A DNA stretch of 64,000 nt. It comes from Diphasiastrum complanatum. Taxonomy: Eukaryota > Streptophyta > Lycopodiopsida > Lycopodiales > Lycopodiaceae. The stretch covers positions 29,185,252 through 29,249,251 of the forward strand of contig CM055113.1 in the NCBI GenBank assembly GCA_029204225.1, in the 5' to 3' direction. A program made the translations under genes and the position numbers. Below, in pieces: positions 33,251-42,840 of this stretch; position 1 is the stretch's first letter, and every line of letters begins with the position of its first letter. A model generated the notes under the pieces. It was not told the origin of the DNA, ran no database searches, and saw only the letters and a program-made list of their open reading frames with translations.

Positions 33251-35464
33251 ATGGAGGACCATCTTGAAGAGTTACGAGCACTGACGGACGGAGAAGAGCT
33301 GACTCGAGAATACAGCTCTCGCATGCATCGAGATGGCACCAGGTCCAAGTCGAGAAAGAAAGAGCGTATGCACTCCACAGTGGCGCCCCTCCATGAAGAG
33401 ATGGGTGGCCCTTCTGAACCTACACCAAGAGATGAACCCTTGCCAGAGGCACAACAGGACCTCTTTGAAGTGAAGATGCGGCAATACTTATCAAGCGCAA
33501 TGACGGCTATGCTTAGCGAGGTGAAGAAGGATAGAGAAACCGAAAGGAAAGAATGGCAAACATCCTTGCGAGCCATGAATCTTACCCAAATTAACCTTGC
33601 TAGAGAAATGAGAGACGGGCTAACACAGCTCGAAGCCAGGTTTGAAGAGTTGGAAGCAACTAGGGAGAATGCAGTGGCGCCTCCTCCACAGATACCAAGA
33701 GAACCACGAGCGCGAACCACGGAGGGCCCAAGAAAGACTGCCAAAGTGAAAGCACCACCTACTTTCAAAGGAGAGCGTGATATTCGAGTTGTGGAAGATT
33801 GGTTGTTTCACATGGACCATTACTTCCGTCTAATGAACACTCCTGAGGAAGAAAGAACTGACTTGGCATTAGCATATTTTGAGGGCTACACTACAAATTG
33901 GTACCGGATGGCAGGAATGCATTTTCAAACATGGGACGCATTCAAAACCGCGTTACGAGAGGAGTTCATACCGAAGGATTCACACATGAGATTGAGGACA
34001 GAATTATCGGGGCTCAAACAGAAAGGGTCATTGCGAGAGTACCTCAATAGATTCAGACAGAGTGTATGGGTTATTGAAGATATGTCCGAGGCGGACAAAA
34101 CTCATTACCTATTGTCTGGAATGCAATCCTGGACCCGACGTGCGATAGACAGCTACATGCCCCATGATTTCAATTCAACTATTCGAGCGGCTGAAATGGT
34201 TTGTGATTATGAGAGCACATTGGCACCAGCTGCTCCCGCAACCTCAACAAGAGTATTTAGTGGATCCAGACCGAGTCCGAGCTTCTTTTCAAGAGGGGAC
34301 TCAGCTCCAAATGGCAACCAAGCCTCGAGTAGCGTGAATAAATTCCCAACAAAAACAGGGTTTGGCAACCAAGGCAACAATGGAGGGAACATGTTCCAGA
34401 GAAGAAACAATGTTGGATCTTCGACTAGTCACAGCAACAGCTCACCAACAGTGGGCAGTTCCATGCGTTGCTTCAACTGTCATCAGCAAGGTCACTCTTG
34501 GAGATCATGCCCCAAACCATTGAATAAGCAAATCATGGCTGCCATTGAAGGATTTGATAGGATGGAGAGAGAGGCATTTGATCAAGAAGATGGTGAACAA
34601 GATGATGAAGAGGACCCAGAAACGGATTTGACGGAGTCTGACCTGAATGCCTTGCAACAGATAGGGGCACTTGCGGCTTATCGTGAACATCTTATGGCGA
34701 CTCCTGCGAGAGGATCCAAGTTATTGTACCTGAAAGGCTGTATTCAAGGCAGGATCATTTACTTCATGGTAGACCTGGGGGCGTCTCATAACTACTTGTC
34801 AGAAAAACTGACAGGAGAATTGGACATCCAATGTGAAGAAAATGTGACTCCTATTTGTGTGGAGACCGCGAAAGGTACAATGACCACTTGTAGATTGGCA
34901 ACCAACTTACCAATCTCTCTGGGAGCCTGGAAGAATCGACTAACGTTCACAATCTTGAAGATGGATGCCTTCGACGCTATTTTGGGATTAAGTTGGTTTA
35001 ACGAACATGTGGTGGCCTTCTTGGCAAAAGGGGTTAACCTTGTGTTATTATATAATGGCAGGAGACCTTGTGTCGTCAGAGCTGTGCCAGGGGACCAACT
35101 AGAAAAGAACGACACAAATGAACCTGAGCCAACCATTCCTCCCAATCTCATTCACCTATTTAACGAAGGACAACCAACAGTGACAGACCAGCTGGCACGG
35201 GAACAAATGGAGCCAAAATTGCCTATAGTCTCTACATCAAAGGTGAATTCAAGTGCCGATGCAGAGCTCAAGGAGCTCACCTTGTGTGACCAAGCGAAAA
35301 CTCATCTTTTTAATGAAAGACATCCAACAGTGACAAACCAGTTGATGCGAGGTCAAATGGAGCCAACATTGCCTGCAGTTTCTACGTCAAAGGTGAATCT
35401 AAGTGCCGATGCAGAGCTCAAGGAGCTCAACCTGGACGACCAAACGAAATATCTAAAGTCCTAG
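33251..35464 (+). CDS. Gag polyprotein with zinc knuckle and protease-like domain (gag-only element)
   Basis: An intact 737-codon ORF. The N-terminal 160 residues are highly charged and probably coiled-coil. Residues about 170-320 are a retrotransposon Gag capsid domain (FKGERDIRVVEDWLFHMDHY, ALREEFIP, LREYLNRF). A Ser/Asn/Gly-rich linker is followed by a CCHC knuckle at about 407-420 (CFNCHQQGHSWRSC). Then come an acidic stretch and a retropepsin-like domain (about 480-610) in which the active-site D-S/T-G reads D-L-G (VDLGASHNYLS), while FDAILGLSWF is kept. Two 50-residue direct repeats (635-684, 685-734) end the protein. RT does not follow: a stop at 35462 leads into 3' UTR. It would form the virus-like particle. 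With Leu in the DSG position the domain is probably not an active protease, so processing may need the outer element's enzyme. Confidence 0.93.
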   Translation: MEDHLEELRALTDGEELTREYSSRMHRDGTRSKSRKKERMHSTVAPLHEEMGGPSEPTPRDEPLPEAQQDLFEVKMRQYLSSAMTAMLSEVKKDRETERKEWQTSLRAMNLTQINLAREMRDGLTQLEARFEELEATRENAVAPPPQIPREPRARTTEGPRKTAKVKAPPTFKGERDIRVVEDWLFHMDHYFRLMNTPEEERTDLALAYFEGYTTNWYRMAGMHFQTWDAFKTALREEFIPKDSHMRLRTELSGLKQKGSLREYLNRFRQSVWVIEDMSEADKTHYLLSGMQSWTRRAIDSYMPHDFNSTIRAAEMVCDYESTLAPAAPATSTRVFSGSRPSPSFFSRGDSAPNGNQASSSVNKFPTKTGFGNQGNNGGNMFQRRNNVGSSTSHSNSSPTVGSSMRCFNCHQQGHSWRSCPKPLNKQIMAAIEGFDRMEREAFDQEDGEQDDEEDPETDLTESDLNALQQIGALAAYREHLMATPARGSKLLYLKGCIQGRIIYFMVDLGASHNYLSEKLTGELDIQCEENVTPICVETAKGTMTTCRLATNLPISLGAWKNRLTFTILKMDAFDAILGLSWFNEHVVAFLAKGVNLVLLYNGRRPCVVRAVPGDQLEKNDTNEPEPTIPPNLIHLFNEGQPTVTDQLAREQMEPKLPIVSTSKVNSSADAELKELTLCDQAKTHLFNERHPTVTNQLMRGQMEPTLPAVSTSKVNLSADAELKELNLDDQTKYLKS

Positions 35465-35832
35465 GGGACTCATCCAGATGTGCGACCACAACGACATATC
35501 TGAGGCTTAAGGGAGCCGTGAGTACCTTTTTTCTTTCATGCTAATAAAGTAAGCCGCATTTCTCATTGAGGAGTGAGCTTCAGTTTGATGTCTAAGTGCA
35601 GCAGCTTCACACAGGTTTTACGTAAGTGAACTAGATCCACACTTTTCCTGTGCTGGGTGTAAAACACAATATCATTACTCTGCTTTACAGTTGGTTTTCT
35701 TTGGCCGGTGAATCAAGCCCGTGCCCTTGTATATGTGACTAAAGTCTGGCCGGTGAATTAAGCCCGTGCCATGAGTCTTAGGTTCTAGTTTGGCCCTGAT
35801 GAGGACATCAGCTTTCTCAAACGAGGGGAGGA
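35465..35832 (+). promoter_or_regulatory. inner element 3' UTR with hairpin and polypurine tract
   Basis: It shares with 40737-40977 a TTTTACGTAAGTGAAC box (about 35617), a GGCCGGTGAATTAAGCCCG box (present twice here, about 35703 and 35749), a perfect 6-bp-stem hairpin CTGATGAGGACATCAG (about 35797), and the polypurine tract GAGGGGAGGA directly before the LTR. Confidence 0.75.
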
Positions 35833-36752
35833 TGTTGTAAAGCTGACTTGGGTGCACCCAGCGTGCCCTGTAAGACTCAAAGGGGTGACACTCCCTAAGG
35901 TCCCAGAGCAAGTTAGAATGTCAAGGACTGAGCCTCCGACCTGTGGTGAGCCAGTCAAGTAGTCACAAAGTCATGAGCTAGCTCTGGAGCTCGAGTCATG
36001 GCCTAGTCAGGAAAGCAGGTTGATTCGGCCGCCGGGACGGCTCCCGGGACCCATGTCCGGGAGCCAGACTGATTCTGCCAGGCTTGCCAGGCTTAATCAG
36101 CAAAATAAAAACTAAGTCCTAAAAAGCGTGCTTTACCAGAAAGCACTATGTTTCAAACCAGAGGGGGTGCGCCGAATCACAGCAGAACTATAGGGGGAGT
36201 CCGGCAGACAGAAACTTGGGCAGCTCAACCAGCGCCAGGAATCCAGTCGCCAGGTCTCAGCTCCCTCTACCAGCACGAGCCAGGCACAATGCCCAGCACG
36301 TGTTGGTGGCCCCGAGACCGGTCAGTCTATGTATGAATGTAACCTCTTCCAAATCTAATAAAGTTGATCCTTGGGGATGATTACCATTTCGGTTTCGCCT
36401 CCGGGACTGGTCCAAGTGGAAGGACCCTTACTACAACCTTTTTGCGTCGCTGGCGCCTAAGGGTCCCTGTCATCGACATGGGGCTTGCCGCTATGCCAAT
36501 TGGTCAGTTTGGCGACCACTATGCCTTGGGTTTCATGTGTGGCTTGTCTTTGCCTTTGGTTACCTTTTGGGGACGGATTCTGAGTTGGCTTTCGGGTTGG
36601 TTGGGATTCCAGTTTTCTTAAGTCTGAATGGTTAAGCTTGTTACGATTCTGAGTTGGCTTTTACGTAAGTGCATGATGGATGAATGTTAGACTTAAGCGC
36701 GTGTTGGGGAAACCGCTCAAGTCCCAGCGCCCTTTGAGGCGCCGGCGCAACA
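35833..36752 (+). repeat. inner element 3' LTR (920 bp)
   Basis: No differences seen from 31498-32417. Confidence 0.96.
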
Positions 36753-36785
36753 GGCGCTGTCTGCACGTAGGACGGATGAGGCAAA

Positions 36786-37015
36786 GTGCTGCCTAGGTAG
36801 GTGAAAGCACGGTCTGTACCTTGTGGGGTGCGGGGCGACATATTCGAACTGTACGGGTTAACCATTGATACAGAGATGCTGCTCGAATTCGGGTGTAAAG
36901 CACGGGTGGTTAGCTGCCGGTGCGGGATAGCTGCCGATCGTTTAGCTATAAGGGCTATCGACCAAAAAGTGGTGGGGCGTGACTGAGGCAATGTGCTGCT
37001 TAATGGTGAAAGCAC
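36786..37015 (+). promoter_or_regulatory. leader hairpin repeats 3-5 (outer element)
   Basis: Units at 36786-36810, 36876-36903 and 36993-37015, collinear with units 3-5 of the inner element. The shared leader stays nearly identical to about 37175 and then diverges into element-specific sequence. Confidence 0.7.
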
Positions 37016-37209
37016 GGATGGTTGGATGGATGTTTCCCCGTGGGCTAATTCTGTGATAGATTTGTGTGGGCGCGGCTAGGCAAAGATCCTACGTCCGGTC
37101 TCAAGGGGAATGTGACTTGAGAGGGATCCTCTGTTTAGCTTTGGTTGGTATGTTCGTTTGTGGTGTGCTTGCCTGGACCTGAATTATCCCTGACTACTTC
37201 TTTTGATCC

Positions 37210-37211
37210 AG
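37210..37211 (+). promoter_or_regulatory. candidate 3' splice site before outer pol
   Basis: ACTTCTTTTGATCCAG followed by GTGAT, 43 bp before the pol ATG. Confidence 0.35.
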
Positions 37212-37253
37212 GTGATCTGATCTAGTTGGGAGTTGTGAGAGGAGCTTACATTT

Positions 37254-40200
37254 ATGAGTGGACGACGCACAAGTATGGAAAGGAACTTCCATGGGGCAAC
37301 CCCCAAGATTGGTTCAAGATTGTTATTCTTATCAGGAAAGATCGCGGGGAGGAAGTCAGATTTCATGATCGACTCCGGAGCTTCACATAACTATATCTCA
37401 AGGAGCGTAGTGGAACAATTCAGCTTGCCGACCAGGAATGTTACATCTACTCTCAAGGTAGAAACAGCGAAGGGAGCACTAGATGCAGACAAAGCGACAT
37501 TGAACATCCCGGTGCAGATTGGAAGATGGAAGGCTAAACTTAGCTTTGTGATTTTAGACATGGATGCCTTTGATGTGATTTTGGGCCTCCCTTGGTTAAA
37601 TGAACACTGTATCGCAGTTTTGGGTAGGAGCTCAAACTTGGTCCTCTTGGATTATAAGGGACAAATCTGCGTGACAAAAGCCCTGCCCGGAGGAAATGCT
37701 AAGGATACCGATATTGAACAAAATCTGGTTGCAGCATTAGTGATGAAAAGAATGGCGAAAGGGAAAAGGTCAAAGTGCTTTCTTTGCATCTGTCGAGAAG
37801 TCCCAGAAGGGAAAAGCGTGCGACAAGAAAACTTGCCAAAAGAAGTGGCAGATCTGTTAGAAGAATTTAGCGATGTGTTCCCGGAGGAACTCCCAGCTAA
37901 GCTACCTCCTCGAAGACCAGTGGACCATAAAATTGAGTTGGTACCAGGAACAGAGCCAACTTCACGAGCACCCTACAGAATGTCACAAGAAGAGTTGGCG
38001 GAACTGAAACGACAACTTGGTGAATTGATAGACAAAGGTTTTATTAGACCTAGCGCTTCACCTTTTGGAGCCCCAGTGTTGTTCGTGGAAAAGGCAGACA
38101 AAACTCTTCGAATGTGTGTGGATTATCGCATGCTTAACAAGAGTACCATCAAGAACAAGTACCCCATGCCTAGAATTGATGACCTATTCGACCAACTCAA
38201 ACATGCCAAATACTTTAGCCGAATAGATCTCAGATCTGGATATCATCAAATTCGAATAGCTAAAGGTGATGAGCACAAAACGGCGTTTCGAACGCGGTAC
38301 GGAAGTCACGAGTTCCTAGTGATGCCATTCGGTCTAACAAACGCACCAGCCACTTTTTGCACGTTGATGAACAATATATTTCAAGACTGCCTGGATGAAT
38401 TTGTCATTGTGTACATTGATGACATATTAGTATTTAGCCGGAACCTTAAAGATCACATTCAACATTTAAGGACAGTTCTCCAACGACTGAGGAGGAACTG
38501 CTTGTTCGCGAAAAGAGAGAAATGTGAGTTTGTGGTGGAGGAAGTTGACTTCCTTGGACATGTTATAGGCCACGGACGGATTCGAATGGATCCTAAGAAG
38601 ATCAAGGCTATCTTGGATTGGTCAGCACCTAAAACTGTTCATGGCATCAAATCCTTTGTGGGCTTATGTAACTTTTACAGGAGATTCATTGAGGCATTTA
38701 GCAAAATTGTGGCACCACTGTTGGAGCAGACCAAGACTCATCTGAAGATGACATGGACACCGGAATGTGAAGCAGCGTTCCAGGAACTAAAACGACGGAT
38801 CACTCAAGAACCCATCCTTGCCTTACCGGACTTTAGCAAACCTTTTGAAATACATACAGATGCGTCGAACTTTGCTATTGGGGCCGTGCTGATGCAAGAC
38901 GGAAAACCTGTTGCATATTTTTCAAAGAAATTGAGTGACGTAGAGCGACGATGGCCAACTCATGAAAAAGAAATGGTCGCAGTAGTCCAAGCAGTGGAGC
39001 ATTGGAGACATTATGTGGCAGGAAAACCCTTTAAGGCGTTCACTGATAATGTATCACTCAAGTACTTCTCATCCCAAGGTATGCTCACGCCAAAGCAAAT
39101 GCGATGGCAAAACTTTCTCTCAAAATTCAATATAGACATTTTACACACGGCGGGAAAGAACAATGTGGTGGCGGACGCACTAAGTAGACAAGAACACTTG
39201 ATGGCAACAGTGACAACTCAGGTGACTGACCTACTCCAAGAAATCAGAGAGAATTATGGTGTGGATGCGTTGGCGAAGGACTTAATGATCGAATTCCAGC
39301 TGGGAAAGCCTCATAAACATTTCACTTGGAAAGATCAAATGGTTGTTTATAAACAACGCAGAGTATATGTCCCAGACAGCATCAACCTGAGGAAGAAAGT
39401 CTTGCGAGAACATCATGACGTACTAGCCGCCGGGCATCCAGGGGTGAATCGCATGTATGAACTTCTCAAAAGAGGCTTCTATTGGCCAAGTATGTGGGCA
39501 GACGTTGAATCTTATGTACAAACATGCCCGACATGTCAACAAGTGAAGGTGGAACCGCTAGCTCCGGCTGGACTACTCCAACCATTACCGGTACCAGCAT
39601 ACCCATGGGATTCGGTGAGCATGGATTTTATTGTTCAACTACCACGGTGCCAAGGATTCGACTCAATTTATGTGGTGGTTGACCGCTTTTCAAAGCAAGT
39701 TCATCTAGTACCAACTAAAAGTTCAGTGACAGCTGAAGAAGTGGCAAGGTTATTTTTCAAATGTGTTTTCAAATACCACGGCCTGCCTAGAACGATTATT
39801 TCTGACCGAGACACCAAGTTCGTCGGAAAGTTTTGGACTTGTCTATTTCGCCTCGTGGGAACCGGATTGAATTTCAGTACTGCATATCATCCTCAGACAG
39901 ATGGGCAAACGGAGCGAGTCAATCGACAGATTGAACAATATTTACGAAATTATGTCGCTTGGGACCAATCCGATTGGGTCAACTACTTGGATATTCTCGA
40001 GTTTGCACATAACAACCAAGTGAACAGATCTACTGGAAGGGCACCCTTCGAGATAAGCAATGGTCGGCTACCGATTGTTCCAAGCTCTTTTCTTACAGGC
40101 GTGCAGGAAACACCAGTACCCACTGTGGAGGAATTCATCAATGAGTGGCACACAAAGTTGACCGAGGTGAAGGCGTTTTTAGAGCAGTCACAAAGGAGTA

Positions 40201-40736
40201 TGGCAGCTGACGTAAACCCACATCGACGAGAACTGGAATTTGAGGAAGGTGATCAAGTATGGCTGAACACAAAGAACATTGCGCTACCAAAAGGTTTTTC
40301 TCATAAGTTTGTTCGACCTTATGCGGGACCATATTATGTCACCAAGAAGATCAACCCAGTGGCTTATCGATTAGCGTTGCCATCCAGCTTGGATATACAC
40401 AATGTGTTCCATATCTCATTACTCAAACGGTACAAACCAGATGAGCGATTTGATCGGCAACACGAACTCCGTCACCCACCAACGACACTTGATGATACGA
40501 AGAGGCAGCTTGTACCAGAACAAATATTGACACATAGAAAGCGAACTGGCGTTCAACGTGAATATCTAGTGAAGTGGCTACGGGCTCCACTTATTGAGGC
40601 TTCTTGGGAGTACGAAGACAAACTTAAGGAGGGAGCCCCTGAAGTACTAGCAGATTATCTGCAGAAGAACCAACGCAATAGCCGTTTTCCCAGATCGGCA
40701 CACAAAGCACTACCTGGCGGCATGCCTCTTACATAA
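37254..40736 (+). CDS. Pol polyprotein: protease, RT, RNase H, integrase, chromodomain (pol-only element)
   Basis: An intact 1160-codon ORF that starts only 39 residues before the protease D40-S41-G42-A43, so there is no room for Gag. Next come RT ([34 protein letters not shown] at 387-390) and RNase H ([14 protein letters not shown]536). The integrase has a zinc-binding HHCC (from about 718, [23 protein letters not shown]) and core residues D791, D851 and E887. The C-terminal chromodomain (about 1084-1125) contains [20 protein letters not shown] and probably directs insertion to particular chromatin. The protease domain is clearly related to, but diverged from, the one in the gag-only ORF. 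All catalytic residues are present, so the enzyme set looks functional. Gag would have to come from another element. Confidence 0.96.
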   Translation: MSGRRTSMERNFHGATPKIGSRLLFLSGKIAGRKSDFMIDSGASHNYISRSVVEQFSLPTRNVTSTLKVETAKGALDADKATLNIPVQIGRWKAKLSFVILDMDAFDVILGLPWLNEHCIAVLGRSSNLVLLDYKGQICVTKALPGGNAKDTDIEQNLVAALVMKRMAKGKRSKCFLCICREVPEGKSVRQENLPKEVADLLEEFSDVFPEELPAKLPPRRPVDHKIELVPGTEPTSRAPYRMSQEELAELKRQLGELIDKGFIRPSASPFGAPVLFVEKADKTLRMCVDYRMLNKSTIKNKYPMPRIDDLFDQLKHAKYFSRIDLRSGYHQIRIAKGDEHKTAFRTRYGSHEFLVMPFGLTNAPATFCTLMNNIFQDCLDEFVIVYIDDILVFSRNLKDHIQHLRTVLQRLRRNCLFAKREKCEFVVEEVDFLGHVIGHGRIRMDPKKIKAILDWSAPKTVHGIKSFVGLCNFYRRFIEAFSKIVAPLLEQTKTHLKMTWTPECEAAFQELKRRITQEPILALPDFSKPFEIHTDASNFAIGAVLMQDGKPVAYFSKKLSDVERRWPTHEKEMVAVVQAVEHWRHYVAGKPFKAFTDNVSLKYFSSQGMLTPKQMRWQNFLSKFNIDILHTAGKNNVVADALSRQEHLMATVTTQVTDLLQEIRENYGVDALAKDLMIEFQLGKPHKHFTWKDQMVVYKQRRVYVPDSINLRKKVLREHHDVLAAGHPGVNRMYELLKRGFYWPSMWADVESYVQTCPTCQQVKVEPLAPAGLLQPLPVPAYPWDSVSMDFIVQLPRCQGFDSIYVVVDRFSKQVHLVPTKSSVTAEEVARLFFKCVFKYHGLPRTIISDRDTKFVGKFWTCLFRLVGTGLNFSTAYHPQTDGQTERVNRQIEQYLRNYVAWDQSDWVNYLDILEFAHNNQVNRSTGRAPFEISNGRLPIVPSSFLTGVQETPVPTVEEFINEWHTKLTEVKAFLEQSQRSMAADVNPHRRELEFEEGDQVWLNTKNIALPKGFSHKFVRPYAGPYYVTKKINPVAYRLALPSSLDIHNVFHISLLKRYKPDERFDRQHELRHPPTTLDDTKRQLVPEQILTHRKRTGVQREYLVKWLRAPLIEASWEYEDKLKEGAPEVLADYLQKNQRNSRFPRSAHKALPGGMPLT

Positions 40737-40977
40737 ACATTCATGGCCATTCTGAAGTTCAAGGAACTTTCCGGTATTTTTCTTAAGTTTGCCAATAAAT
40801 CACTTGCAGCTTTACACAGGTTTTACGTAAGTGAACTTTATCTACACTTTTCCTGTGCTACTGCCAATGTATTTTGTAATTCAAAGTTGCTAAGGCCGGT
40901 GAATTAAGCCCGTGCCATACGTCCTAGGTCTAGTTTGGCCCTGATGAGGACATCAGCTTTTTCAAACGAGGGGAGGA
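40737..40977 (+). promoter_or_regulatory. outer element 3' UTR with hairpin and polypurine tract
   Basis: It has one copy of the GGCCGGTGAATTAAGCCCG box (about 40894), TTTTACGTAAGTGAAC (about 40822), the hairpin CTGATGAGGACATCAG (about 40941) and the tract GAGGGGAGGA ending at 40977. Confidence 0.75.
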
Positions 40978-41886
40978 TGTTGTAAAGCTGACTCAGGTGC
41001 ACCCAACGTGCCCTGTAAGACTCTAAGGGGTGACACTCCCTAAAGTCCCAGAGCAAGTTAGAACGTCAAGGACTGAGCCTCCGACCTGTGGTGAGCCGGT
41101 CAAGTAGTCACAAGTCATGAGCTAGCTCTGGAGCTCGAGTCATGGCCTAGTCAGGAAGCAAGTTGATTCTGCCACCGGAACGGCTCCCGGGACCCATGTT
41201 CGGGAGCCAGACTGATTCTGCCAGGCTTAATCAGCAAAATAAAAACTAAGTCCCAAAAAGCGTGCTTTACCAGAAAGCACTATGTTTCAGAACAGAGGGG
41301 GTGCGCCGAATCACAGCAGAACTATAGGGGGAGTCCGGCAGACAGAAACTTGGGCAGCTCAACCAGCGCCAGGAATCCAGTCGCCAGGTCTCAGCTCCCT
41401 CTACCAGCACGAGCCAGGCACAATGCCCAGCACGTGTTGGTGGCCCCGAGACCGGTCAGTCTATGTATGAATGTAACCTCTTCCAAATCTAATAAAGTTG
41501 ATCCTTGGGGATGATTACCATTTCGGTTTCGCCTCCGGGACTGGTCCAAGTGGAAGGACCCTTACTACAACCTTTTTGCGTCGCTGGCGCCTAAGGGTCC
41601 CTGTCATCGACATGGGGCTTGCCGCTATGCCAATTGGTCAGTTTGGCGACCACTATGCCTTGGGTTTCATGTGTGGCTTGTCTTTGCCTTTGGTTACCTT
41701 TTGGGGACGGATTCTGAGTTGGCTTTCGGGTTGGTTGGGATTCCAGTTTTCTTAAGTCTGAATGGTTAAGCTTGTTACGATTCTGAGTTGGCTTTTACGT
41801 AAGTGCATGATGGATGAATGTTAGACTTAAGCGCGTGTTGGGGAAACCGCTCAAGTCCCAGCGCCCTTTGAGGCGCCGGCGCAACA
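40978..41886 (+). repeat. outer element 3' LTR (909 bp)
   Basis: No differences seen from 30370-31278; followed by the CTATG target duplication. Confidence 0.96.
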
Positions 41887-42840
41887 CTATGGTACATCCT
41901 CCAGTTATGGACTTGTTGTTATCTTTGCAGCTCGTCCAGCTAGCATCACTGTAGTGATGCAACTCAAATCCCTTTCTTTCGTTCTTAGCTCTGTAGGCTA
42001 ATCCCATATTTTGGGTACCCTTCAGATACTATAGGATTCGTTTTGCCATTTGCCAATGTGCCATGCTAGGATTGGAAGAGAATTGGCTTAAAGCATAAAC
42101 AGAGAAAGCTAGATCGGGTCTAGTACAAATTGTAAGGTACATCGTACTACCGATCAAGTTTTGGTAGGGTATACCTGCCATCTTTTGTTCTTCCTCTTCT
42201 GTTTTTGGTCAATCCTGCTTCGTCAGCTTGGCTCCAACTATCATTGGTGTGGCCTTTTCTTTGGAGTCCAACATGTGATACTGCTTAAGCCCTTTTCTGG
42301 CATATTCAGAATGACTCAAGTGCATTTCGCCCTTTGTTCGATCTCCTTTGATCTCCAGCCAGAGGTATTTCGTTGCTTCTCCAAAATTTGTGATTTAATA
42401 ACTTTCAAAAATGTGACTCTTCATGTCTTTGATCAGCATCAAGGAATTTCCTATCATTAGGGAATCATCCATGAAGATAGTCAGTATTACAAAATCTTTT
42501 CCTACTCTTTTTATGTAGACATTACAGTCTGGTTATGTAGGATTGAAGTCTAGAGACTTCAGAAGACTATCGAGCTTCTTATACCAATCTCGTGATGCTT
42601 GTTTTAGACCATAGATGCATCTCTGCAACCGACAGACATATTGTCAATTGTCGAGGTCTTCAAATCTTTCAGGCTGCTTCATGAAGATTTTCTCCTCTAG
42701 ATCTCCATGGAGAAAGGTTGTTTTCACATCAATCTGGTGCATTTTCAGATTGTGTTGTGTGACTTATGCAAGGAGTAGTCGTATGCTTGTCATCTTGACC
42801 ATCAACGAATATGTGTCGAAATGACTGATAGCAGATCTTT
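41887..42840 (-). pseudogene. Copia RT and RNase H, part interrupted by the Gypsy insertion
   Basis: Read leftwards from 42840: VKMTSIRLLLA, LKMHQIDVKT, FLHGDLEEKIFMKQPE, a TAA, CIYGLKQASRDWYKKL, TIFMDDSLMIG (the Y-V-D-D box is F-M-D-D), LIGSTMYLTICTRPDLAFSV, then RNase H YSDASWTSCKDNNKSITGG, continuing at 30369. Stops at about 42762, 42540 and 42050 show decay. At 42840 it is joined in the wrong frame to the protease end of 42841-43532, so a large internal deletion removed integrase. Confidence 0.88.

Larger units (their letters stand above)
31498..36752 (+). mobile_element. gag-only Ty3/Gypsy element (inner element)
   Basis: A 5255-bp element flanked by GGCGC (31493-31497 and 36753-36757), with two 920-bp LTRs that look identical. 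It has a PBS, the five-hairpin leader, one intact 737-codon Gag ORF, a 3' UTR with the hairpin and a polypurine tract, and no RT, RNase H or integrase. Its LTR is of the same family as the outer one: the last two thirds are nearly identical, the first third has scattered substitutions, and a 10-bp duplication near 31746 accounts for most of the length difference. It lies between leader hairpins 2 and 3 of the outer element. For movement it would need pol functions in trans. Confidence 0.95.
30370..41886 (+). mobile_element. pol-only Ty3/Gypsy chromovirus-type element (outer element)
   Basis: Flanked by CTATG (30365-30369 and 41887-41891) and bounded by two 909-bp LTRs in which I see no difference. 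Without the nested element and its duplicated GGCGC it would be about 6.26 kb: LTR, PBS, structured leader, one 1160-codon ORF (protease to chromodomain), 3' UTR hairpin, polypurine tract, LTR. There is no Gag sequence anywhere in it. Known partial precedents are Gag-deficient barley BARE-2, which depends on BARE-1 Gag, and plant TR-GAG elements with Gag only. Here both halves occur as same-family elements, one inside the other. The identical LTRs imply very recent mobility. Confidence 0.95.

Noticed and set aside
33196-33768. 190-codon minus-strand frame
   Set aside because: Shadow of the gag-only ORF.
35790-35825. CTGATGAG in the Gypsy 3' UTR as a hammerhead ribozyme core
   Set aside because: The GAAA arm and flanking helices are absent; the motif is explained by the simple CTGATG/CATCAG hairpin.
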